Below, piece by piece: positions 41,072 through 48,190 of a stretch of 64,000 nucleotides of DNA. Positions within the stretch are counted from its first letter, which is position 1; each line of letters begins with the position of its first letter. This DNA comes from Bog-532 sp963732345. Lineage in GTDB: Bacteria > Actinomycetota > Actinomycetes > Streptosporangiales > Streptosporangiaceae. The position numbers and the translations under genes were made by a program. The stretch lies in assembly GCA_963732345.1 (NCBI GenBank), contig CAVSZI010000002.1, positions 62,001-126,000 on the forward strand, read 5' to 3'. Under the pieces are notes generated by a model. The model had not been told where the DNA came from, ran no database searches, and worked only from the letters and a program-made list of their open reading frames with translations.

Positions 41072-42936
41072 CCGTGTGGTCCTGGCTGAAACTCACCATC
41101 GCCCTGTGGCTGCTCCGCAAAACCGCCAAAGTCCTGGGCTGGCTGATCGTCGCGGCGGTCGCGGTCGCGGCGTGGCCGTTAACCATCGCCGCCGCCACTG
41201 GGTACCTGGCCGCCTGGCTGCGCGGCTGGCCACCCGCCCGCTTGTGGCACGCTGCCGCGTGGGCGCTGCCCATGACCGCCGTCTACGCCATCGGCCAAGC
41301 CCTCCACCGGCACGCCTGGCAAGCCGTGGCCCTCGCCCCCGTCAACGACTGGGGACACGCGTGGGGCCTGCTGGCCGCCCATTCCATGCTCCGGGCCGGA
41401 CTATTGGTCGCCCCGGTCGCTGTCCCCGCCGGACTGGCCATCGGAGGTTTGCTGTGGGCGTGGCGGATCTACGCCGTCACCACCGGCCTATCCGGCCGCA
41501 CCCCCGCCGCCCCCGTCCTGTTCGACGAACGGCAATGGCGGCACGCCGAACGCACCGCCCGAGGCCGTGCCGCCGCGCCCGGCGCGGTGCCGCTGCTGAC
41601 CGGCCGGGGGCTGATCGTCACCGGGGCGACGATCCGCGCGATCCGGCACCGCTGGCGGCCCGTCCACACCATCCCCGCGCCCGCCCTGATGCGGCACTGT
41701 GTCATCGTCGGCTCGTCAGGGTCAGGGAAAACGAACCTGATGATGCGGCTGTGGGCCGGCTGGTACGCCGCCGCCCAGGCCGCCACCACCGCCAGGGGTG
41801 CGCCCCGGCCGCTGCTAGCCGCCCTGGACTGCAAAGGCGGACCCGACGCCCGCGTCAAAGCCGGACGCACCCGCCGCCTGCTCCACGGCGTCGGAGCCCG
41901 CCGGGTAGCGATCTGGCCCGACGAGGCCCGGCTGTCCCTGTGGGTCCTGCCGCCCCACGACCTGGCCGTGCTGCTGTTCCAGATGATCGAAACCGGGGAC
42001 GGGTCCGCCGCCTACTACGGGGACATGATGCAAGCTGCCGTCAGCCTCGCCCTCGCCGCCCCGTGCGGGCCGCCCGGCAATGCGATGGAGTTCCTTGACC
42101 GGCTCGATGTGGCGTGGCTGGAGACCGCATATGGCGACGGCCTGCACGACGCCGCGCTCTCGCGTATCCGCGCCGCCAAACCCCACCTGGGAGACATCCA
42201 GTTGCGGTACGCGACCCTGCTGGGCCGATTGGGCCCGGCGCTGGACGGGCCCGGCGCTCTCGCGGACGCCGACGTCTGGTACTTCATCCTCGAAGGCACC
42301 CGCGAGCAATCCGTAGCTGAAGCACAGGCCATGGCGCTGACCGAACTGGTCGCCTACGCCGCCACCTCGCCCGGCACCGAACGGCGGTCCATCCTGCTGG
42401 CCGCCGACGACTACAGCGCCGTGTCCCGCCGGGTGCCCCTGTCCAACCTGTATGAACGCGGCCGGTCCCTCGGGCTGGGCGTGATGGTCTCCGCGCAGTC
42501 GTGGGAGGGACTCGGCGCGGACGATGACGAGCGGTACCGGATATCCGCCACCGCTGACGGGGGTATCTGGCTGATGCACACCCCCCGCCCCGAACCCCTG
42601 GTGCAGCTCGCCGGAACCCGCCGCGTGCTGGAGTCCGCGCACAAGCTGGTGGGGGGCATGTGGGGGGAGGAAGGCACCACCCGCGCCCAGCACGCCTGGA
42701 CCGCCGACCCCGACACCATCCGCCACCTGGACACCGGGCAAGCCTGCTACATCCACCGGGGCGGAGCCACATACGTGCAGGTCGCGAGGCCGAAACCCTC
42801 CCCGCTGACCCTCACCGCGGCCCACCCCCCGTCACCCACAGTAATCATCCCCCCGCCTGCGCCCCCACCAGACGAGCGGACCCCGCCGGGACCGGGGAAC
42901 CTGGACGACGTGCTCGGACCCGGGACACCCGCATGA
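41068..42936 (+). CDS. Membrane-anchored FtsK/TraB-like DNA-translocation ATPase
   Basis: A 622-aa protein starting at GTG 41068 (GTGA overlap). Three or four transmembrane helices cover residues 7-52, 60-80 and 104-135. Walker A is VGSSGSGKTNLMM near 214-224 and Walker B is SILLAADDYSAV near 440. LYERGRSLGLGVMVSAQSWEGL follows as the FtsK/TraG sensor. The last 60 residues are proline-rich. It would form the conjugation pump of the element. The order (membrane helices first, then P-loop) is like VirD4 and TraB proteins; the sequence alone does not choose between them. Confidence 0.8.
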   Translation: MTVWSWLKLTIALWLLRKTAKVLGWLIVAAVAVAAWPLTIAAATGYLAAWLRGWPPARLWHAAAWALPMTAVYAIGQALHRHAWQAVALAPVNDWGHAWGLLAAHSMLRAGLLVAPVAVPAGLAIGGLLWAWRIYAVTTGLSGRTPAAPVLFDERQWRHAERTARGRAAAPGAVPLLTGRGLIVTGATIRAIRHRWRPVHTIPAPALMRHCVIVGSSGSGKTNLMMRLWAGWYAAAQAATTARGAPRPLLAALDCKGGPDARVKAGRTRRLLHGVGARRVAIWPDEARLSLWVLPPHDLAVLLFQMIETGDGSAAYYGDMMQAAVSLALAAPCGPPGNAMEFLDRLDVAWLETAYGDGLHDAALSRIRAAKPHLGDIQLRYATLLGRLGPALDGPGALADADVWYFILEGTREQSVAEAQAMALTELVAYAATSPGTERRSILLAADDYSAVSRRVPLSNLYERGRSLGLGVMVSAQSWEGLGADDDERYRISATADGGIWLMHTPRPEPLVQLAGTRRVLESAHKLVGGMWGEEGTTRAQHAWTADPDTIRHLDTGQACYIHRGGATYVQVARPKPSPLTLTAAHPPSPTVIIPPPAPPPDERTPPGPGNLDDVLGPGTPA

Positions 42937-43273
42937 ACCCGTTCACCGCTCTGGGCTTGCCCGCAGACCCCGGCCTGACCGATCAGCAAGTACGGGCCGC
43001 ATGGGTCCGCATCGCCGCCGCCACTCACCCCGACCGGTCAGACGGCGGGGACGTTGGACGGTATACCGCCGCCGCGACCGCTTACGCCCAGTTGCGCACC
43101 GCATGGGGCAGGAGCGAGGCCTACGCCGACCTGACCGCCGGACCGCCGCAGGTGCCCGCCCCGGCTCCCGTACTGCCGGTCAGGCCCGGTACCGGGATCA
43201 TCCGCGCAGTGCGGCTGGTCCCGGCCCGTATCCGCCACGGACGGCCCGTGCGGCTGATGCTGCGCGCTGTCCT

Positions 43274-44383
43274 TGTTCCGCGCCGTTCTTTCTGAGTGCG
43301 TGGAAGGGGGTTGGCGTCGGCCGGCGTGAGCATGCCGATCTGGGTCCGGCGGCCAGTGTCCGTTTTCGTGCCCGACGGCACCGTGAGCATCTGGCGGCGC
43401 GGCGCTGGTCGTGGCGGAGCCCGGATGCTGTGCAGGTGATCACGGTGTCGTTTCCCGGGGCATGAGGCCGTCCGGGTTGCTAGCCGGGGCGGGAGCGGGC
43501 AGGCTGCAACACGAGTTCCCCTTGGCGGCCGTGCGCCCGGCGCGGGATCGTGGCTGTCGTGACCGGGAAGGCCTTGCGTGCTGCTGTGCGCTGATGCTGC
43601 CGCCGCGTCCGCCGATCTGGCGGGCGGGCTGCTGGCCTGCCCGTCCTGCGGTACTGGGCAGCTGCGGCGGTGGGGCCGCGCCCGGGAGCGGGTGATCCGG
43701 CTGCTGGGCGGCGCGAGCGCGCGGCTATGCCCGCAGCGGGCCCGCTGCCGGTCCTGCGGGCGGACCCACATTCTGCTGCCGTCGTGGTGCGCGCCGAGGC
43801 GGGCCGACGGGATCGAGGTCATCGGCACCGCAGCCGCGGCGGCGCTGGCCGGGGCGGGCTGCGGGCGGATCGGCCAGGAGCTGGGCGTCCCGGCCTCGAC
43901 CGTGCGCGGCTGGCTGCGCCGGCTCCGCTCCCGGGCCGAGGAGATGCGCCAGGACGCGATGTTCCAGCTCGGCTTCATCGGCGGTGCCGATCCGGTGCTG
44001 CCGGAGCCGTCCGGGTCGCCGCTGGGTGACGCGCTCAGTGCCGTCGCCGCGGCCGCGCACGCGGCCATCACCGGGCACGGCTTCACCCGGGCGGACCTGT
44101 GGCCGCTGCTGGGCCGGTACAGCCTGGCCCGCCACCTCGCGCCCGCCCGGGCCGGCTGACCGCCGCTGGCCGGCCGACAGGCCTGCCAGGGCACCGGCAT
44201 GCCCGCGACCGCGCCGCGACACTCACCATGACCACGACAACGCCGCCAGCGCCGCTCGCCGCGACACCGTGAGCAGCACGCCGCCACCATGAGCACGAAC
44301 CGCCGGATACACGCCCGGAATGTCCGGTTCTACCTGCTCATCTTGAACGTCGCCTTCATGCTCATTTTGAGTGACCGGGAACA
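43274..44383 (+). mobile_element. 1,110-bp DUF6431 mobile element, copy 2
   Basis: Same element as copy 1 in inverse orientation, with ends TGTTCCGCG and GGAACA. Its own 5-bp duplication is GTCCT (43269-43273 and 44384-44388), which differs from that of copy 1. Each copy therefore arrived by a separate event. Near the left terminus of the element a TCAA-AATGAGCA-type 12-mer is repeated once, which could be a transposase-binding site. Confidence 0.87.
43578..44159 (+). CDS. DUF6431-family zinc-ribbon/HTH protein (copy 2)
   Basis: Identical to the protein of copy 1 except for Gly instead of Ser in AITGHGFTRAD. Zinc ribbon CPSCG...CRSCG and helix-turn-helix near residue 95 as described there. 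Start GTG 43578 follows GGGAAGG at 43565. A 35-residue frame MPIWVRRPVSVFVPDG... (43332-43439) precedes it on the same strand in both copies and may be a leader peptide. Confidence 0.8.
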   Translation: MLLCADAAAASADLAGGLLACPSCGTGQLRRWGRARERVIRLLGGASARLCPQRARCRSCGRTHILLPSWCAPRRADGIEVIGTAAAAALAGAGCGRIGQELGVPASTVRGWLRRLRSRAEEMRQDAMFQLGFIGGADPVLPEPSGSPLGDALSAVAAAAHAAITGHGFTRADLWPLLGRYSLARHLAPARAG

Positions 44384-44521
44384 GTCCTCGCGGCTCTGCT
44401 GTCGGTGCTGGTCCTGCATCTGATCCCGGGGCAGCCATCCGGGCCTGCCGTGGTCACCGGGCTGGTCACGTGGTTCGTGCTGACCGCGCGGGGGGATCTG
44501 GCCCCGCCACCAGGCAGGTGA

Positions 44522-44818
44522 AAGAGGATGCCTCCGGCGGGGGCCTCCGGCTCGGTGACGGGGGCCACCAGGCCACGCCGCCGCACGTGGCCGGGGTGGA
44601 AGCCTGCCGGTCCCCTCGCCGTCATCCCGGACAAGCCGAGCAGACCAGGCCGGGCCGGCCAAGGTCGGTCAGACGTAGGGTGCTCCACCTTGACCGGCCC
44701 GGCCAGGCCCGCTACCCCTGCGGGCGGGACGACGGCGAGGTGACAGCCAGGCAGGCCAGCAAATGCGCGCATGCGCATTGAAGAACACCGCGTCGTACGG
44801 AAAGGGAAAGGAAGGAAA
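44522..44818. other. Promoter region before the integrase pair, no gene seen
   Basis: About 300 bases without a credible frame. ATGCGCGCAT and ATGCGCAT (44763-44778) are overlapping palindromes directly upstream of the 44819 gene and may be an operator. Confidence 0.4.
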
Positions 44819-45070
44819 ATGGCTTCTGACCAGGCAGAACGCAGACTGGAAAAGGCAGAAGAACAGGCCGGTAATTCACCGCACACCGTTAAAGGGCCGT
44901 CCATTATCAGCTATAATCTAAAGGAAGAAGAAAGGCCGGACGGGATAAAAGTCCGGTGGAAATGGCGGATAGAAACCGGGCGGAAAGCCGAAGCACTGGA
45001 CGCCCGCCAAGCCGAGGTGATCAGGAGGATCCTGCAATGGCAGTACGACCGAGAACACAGACAGACCTAG
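44819..45070 (+). CDS. Small charged protein coupled to the serine integrase (83 aa)
   Basis: ATG 44819 follows AAAGGAAGGAAA. The product MASDQAERRLEKAEEQAGNSP... has a charged helix, a central strand part (SIISYNLKEEERPDGIKVRWKWRIE) and a C-terminal helix (ARQAEVIRRILQWQYD). It overlaps the integrase start by 34 bases, so the two are translated together. Recombination-directionality factors of serine integrases are small, unrelated proteins often coded near the integrase. This is the best candidate in the element, purely from position. Confidence 0.6.
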   Translation: MASDQAERRLEKAEEQAGNSPHTVKGPSIISYNLKEEERPDGIKVRWKWRIETGRKAEALDARQAEVIRRILQWQYDREHRQT

Positions 45071-46884
45071 CAGGGCCGGCTGAGCCGGTCCCGGTAGCGA
45101 TGCTGGGCCGCACGTCCACCCTGGAACTGCAAGACCCGTTCGGATCCATCACCCGGCAGATCACCTCATCACGGGAATGGCTGCCGTCCGGGTTCTACAT
45201 TGCCGCCTACTACTGGGACATCGAATCCGGCGGCCTGGACCTGGAAGCACGCGGCCACGGCAGCAACTACCAGCCGTTCGTGGACAAGGGCCTGCCCCGC
45301 GACGGCGGCCTAGCCGACCTGCTAGCCGAAGCCCGCTCACCCAGCCCAAGGTTCGCCGCCGTGGTGTGCGAGGACATCGAGCGATCCGGCCGGGACACCT
45401 ACAACGCGCTGAAACTGGAACGCCAGCTCAGCGATAACGACATTCTGCTTTTCGCCACCGACGAACCACTCGACCTGGAAGGCACCGAACCGGCCACCAT
45501 CCTTTTGCGGCGCACCAAGCAGAACATCGCCGAATACTTCCGGTTGCAGCTCAAGCAGAAAATGTGGCGCGGCATGCGCACCCACGCCGCCCAGGGCTAC
45601 AACCTCGGCAAAGTCCTCGACGGCTACCTACCGGAGAAAATCCCGCACCCCGCCCCATCCAAAGCCGCCCAGGGCCGCACCAAAACCCTCCTCGCGCTGG
45701 ACGAGGTCCGCGCCCCCATCATCGCCGCCATCTACCAGATGCGCGCATGGGAAAAACTCGGCGTCCCGACCATCCACAACCGGCTGACCGCCGACCCGGC
45801 CACCTACCCGGCCGCCGACCCCGAAACCGGCTGGACGATCGGCGGCCTGTACGCGATCCTGGCCAACCCCAAATACACCGGCTACCAGGTCTTCGGGCGG
45901 CACCGCAAAGGCCGGCCCGTCCCGCCGGACAAGTGGTACTGGTCCAACAAGCCCACCCACCCCGCCATCGTCGACCGCGACACCTGGGAAGCCGCCCAGC
46001 GCATCGCAGCCGAGCACCGCAGCTCACGCGACGGAGCGATCTACAACCCGGCCAACTGGCGGACCTACCCCTTCCGGTCCCGGGTTCGCTGCAAAATCTG
46101 CAAGCGCCGCATGTGCGGGCTGCCCAAACGGCACCCGCACAACAAGACACCAACGGAGTACTTCTACTACATATGCCAGTACAACCCGAAGACCCCCAGC
46201 CACGTCGCCGCCGCCCCCGACCACCCCCGCACCGTCCAAGTCCGCGAAGACTTCCTCCAAACCCAGACCCTTGACGGCCTCGCCGCCTACGCCCTGGCCC
46301 CCGGACGCGAACAGCGCCTCGCCGAGCTCATCCCGCACACCGCCAGCGAGAAGCAGCAGCAGCACGACCGCCAAGCCGCCGCCCTGACCAAGCGGCTCAA
46401 GCGGATCACCGTCCAGCAAGACAGCCTCATGCGCGAACTCAACGGCTCCTTCGACATGCCCGACGAAGCCGGTGAGGAATACCGCCGCCGCATCCGAGCC
46501 GACTACGCAGGCTTGCACGACGAACGTAAAACCATTGAAACCCAGCTACTCGACCTAGCCGCCGACCAGCCCCCCACCCCGGACCCCGACCTCGTCAGCC
46601 TGCTACCCGAAACAACCGCCAACCTCGCCGACCTGCCCCCCGACCTGCAAGCCGAACTGTTCGCCGTCTTCGACATCCAGATCATCTGGAACGCCCCCCT
46701 ACGCCAAGCCACCTTCCACGCCACCATCACCGACACCACCCCCGCCCTCATCACAGCACTCCTCGCCCGCGCCGCCGACACCCCAGCCACCGGCCAGCCG
46801 GTAGCCACCGCCGCCAGCGACCCCACCAGGGCAGACACCAGCAACGGACCTTTGCAGGGTTCCTTTCGCATCCCTATTCACTGA
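45037..46884 (+). CDS. int: Large serine integrase
   Basis: A 615-aa large serine recombinase. The catalytic N-terminal domain (about 15-160) holds AMLGRTSTLELQDPF with the nucleophile serine, FAAVVCEDIERSGRD, and the recombinase helix. A recombinase domain (about 185-290) has GYNLGKVLDGYLPEK and GLYAILANPKYTGYQVFGR. A zinc ribbon (CKICKRRMCG ... YYICQ) is at about 350-385 and a coiled coil at about 440-500 follows. ATG 45037 follows AGGAGG. The stop TGA at 46882 lies in the host half of attR; in the circular element the frame continues across attP to TAG at 32659-32661. It inserts the element at attB between two host genes. Confidence 0.93.
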   Translation: MAVRPRTQTDLAGPAEPVPVAMLGRTSTLELQDPFGSITRQITSSREWLPSGFYIAAYYWDIESGGLDLEARGHGSNYQPFVDKGLPRDGGLADLLAEARSPSPRFAAVVCEDIERSGRDTYNALKLERQLSDNDILLFATDEPLDLEGTEPATILLRRTKQNIAEYFRLQLKQKMWRGMRTHAAQGYNLGKVLDGYLPEKIPHPAPSKAAQGRTKTLLALDEVRAPIIAAIYQMRAWEKLGVPTIHNRLTADPATYPAADPETGWTIGGLYAILANPKYTGYQVFGRHRKGRPVPPDKWYWSNKPTHPAIVDRDTWEAAQRIAAEHRSSRDGAIYNPANWRTYPFRSRVRCKICKRRMCGLPKRHPHNKTPTEYFYYICQYNPKTPSHVAAAPDHPRTVQVREDFLQTQTLDGLAAYALAPGREQRLAELIPHTASEKQQQHDRQAAALTKRLKRITVQQDSLMRELNGSFDMPDEAGEEYRRRIRADYAGLHDERKTIETQLLDLAADQPPTPDPDLVSLLPETTANLADLPPDLQAELFAVFDIQIIWNAPLRQATFHATITDTTPALITALLARAADTPATGQPVATAASDPTRADTSNGPLQGSFRIPIH

Positions 46885-46894
46885 GAACGCTCCC
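46868..46894 (+). other. attR of the serine-integrase element
   Basis: Element arm GCATCCCTAT (46868-46877), TCA core (46878-46880), C, and host arm TGAGAACGCTCCC (46882-46894). It shares the TCA core with attL in direct orientation. The last two sense codons of the integrase (ATT CAC) and its stop cross the core. Confidence 0.83.
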
Positions 46895-46965
46895 GAATCG
46901 GCGGGCCTCACCCCGCCAGTCATAAGGGCCACACGGGCCTCGGTTCGAGTTCCGCGCGAGGAGGG

Positions 46966-48024
46966 TCAGCGGGGGAAAAGGGGCCCGTGGGACAGGTGGG
47001 GCAGGACATGACGGGCGAACAGGTCCCCTTCGGTGACGTGCGGGTAGCCGGACAGGATGAACGCTTCCATGCCGAGTGCCTGGTACGCCCGCAGCTTGGC
47101 CAGCACCTGGTCCGGGTCGCCCACGATGGCCGCCCCGGCCCCGGACCGCGCCCGCCCGATGCCGGTCCACAGCGCCGGCTCGGCGTACCCCTCGCTGTTG
47201 GCCGCCTCCCGAAGTTCCCGCTGCCGGGCGTTCCCGGCCGAGGTGGTGTCCAGCGACCGGCGGCGGATCTGCTCGCCGGTCTCCGCGTCCAGCCGTGACA
47301 GCAGCCGCCGCGCTGCTGCCCGCGCCTCGGACTCGGTGGACCGGACGATCACGTGCGCCCGGTACCCGAACCGCAGCTCGCGCCCGTGCCGGGCCGCCCG
47401 CGCCCGCATGTCGTCGATCACCGCGGCCACCCCGGGCAGCGTGTCCGGCCACATCAGGAACACGTCCGCGGCCTGGGCCGCCACCTCACGCGCGGACTCG
47501 GACAGGCCGCCGAAGTAGAACGGCGGGTGCCCGCCCTTCGGCCGCAGCCGCGGCGGATCGAGCGTCACGTCGACGAAATTCCCGTGGAAATCCACCGGCT
47601 TCCCGCTGAGCAGGTCGCGCAGCACGCTCAAGATCTCCAGCGTGCGCCGGTACCGGGCCGCGGAGTCCAGCTTCTGGCCCGGCAGGTCGGAGGAGATGAT
47701 GTTGACCGTGAGCCGGCCGCCGAGCATCTGGTCCAGCGTGGCCAGCTGCCGGGCCAGCTGCGGCGCCCACATCTCGCCCATCCGCACCGCCACCAGCAGC
47801 TGCATGCGCCGCAGCAGCGGGGCGATCCCGGCCGCGAAGCCGGTCGCGTCGATGCCCATCGAGTACCCCGACGGCAACAGCAGGTTGTCGTAGCCCGCCG
47901 CCTCGGCGGCGAGCGCGATCGTGCGGCAGTGCTCCCAGCTCGACTGGAGCGCCGGATCCGGCACCCCGAGGAACTCGTAGTCGTCGTCGCACAGAGCGGC
48001 GAACCAGGACACTTCACATCCCAT
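46966..48024 (-). CDS. LLM-class flavin-dependent monooxygenase (alkanesulfonate monooxygenase-like)
   Basis: A 352-aa bacterial-luciferase-fold enzyme that uses FMNH2 and O2. MGCEVSWFAAL at the start, AAEAAGYDNLLLPSGYS, VAVRMGEMWAPQLARQLATLDQMLGGRLTVNIISSDLPGQ, PPFYFGGLSESAREVAAQAADVFLMWPDT and GRARSGAGAAIVGDPDQVLAKL all match SsuD-type proteins in order. ATG 48024 follows GAGGAGG with good spacing. No flavin reductase or sulfonate transporter is near, so the substrate is uncertain. In the ancestral chromosome it was upstream of the GNAT gene, with the palindromic attB between. Confidence 0.9.
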   Translation of the reverse strand: MGCEVSWFAALCDDDYEFLGVPDPALQSSWEHCRTIALAAEAAGYDNLLLPSGYSMGIDATGFAAGIAPLLRRMQLLVAVRMGEMWAPQLARQLATLDQMLGGRLTVNIISSDLPGQKLDSAARYRRTLEILSVLRDLLSGKPVDFHGNFVDVTLDPPRLRPKGGHPPFYFGGLSESAREVAAQAADVFLMWPDTLPGVAAVIDDMRARAARHGRELRFGYRAHVIVRSTESEARAAARRLLSRLDAETGEQIRRRSLDTTSAGNARQRELREAANSEGYAEPALWTGIGRARSGAGAAIVGDPDQVLAKLRAYQALGMEAFILSGYPHVTEGDLFARHVLPHLSHGPLFPR

Positions 48025-48190
48025 CGGCGTGCCTCCTCGTGCGGCGCTGCGCTAGGCGGTCAAGTTCCTCCTGTACCCGTCCGGGCTGCCCAGGAACCCC
48101 TCCCGCCTCAGTGTTAGCCCAGCCGGACGCCCCTCCGGAACCCCCCGTTGGCTAGCCCGGGAGGACGACCGCCAGGAACCAGACTGCCCG

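Larger units (their letters stand above)
42933..44521 (+). pseudogene. J-domain membrane protein, interrupted by DUF6431 element copy 2
   Basis: The gene starts at ATG 42933 (ATGA overlap). Residues 1-65 form a J-domain (FTALGLPADPGLTDQQVRAAWVRIAAATHPDRSD, with HPD at 32-34). The 1,110-bp element lies after 43273. Removing it and one copy of GTCCT restores one open frame from 44389 to TGA 44519-44521: 157 aa, ending in two membrane helices (AALLSVLVLHLI and VVTGLVTWFVLTA). As it stands, the frame ends inside the insertion at 43295. A J-domain tied to the membrane next to the ATPase suggests a chaperone function at the transfer apparatus. Confidence 0.85.
32584..46879. mobile_element. Integrative element with large serine integrase, about 14.3 kb
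   Basis: Bounded by attL (32569-32596) and attR (46868-46894), which share a directly repeated TCA core. Inside are nuclease genes on the left, a transfer operon in the middle, and the integrase with its small partner at the right end. GNAT and the monooxygenase on either side are host genes. No tyrosine integrase or Rep of the AICE type is present, so this element is unrelated to the two at tRNA-Arg. It carries two later 1,110-bp insertions, one of which breaks its J-domain gene, so it may be partly disabled. Confidence 0.8.

Noticed and set aside
37469..44383. Composite transposon made by the two inverted 1,110-bp copies
   Set aside because: Each copy has its own, different 5-bp duplication (ACCGT and GTCCT), so each inserted alone. 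A composite would show one duplication outside the pair only.
46919..46965. tRNA remnant suggested by GGTTCGAGTTCC
   Set aside because: The T-stem does not pair, and no acceptor or anticodon arm is present.
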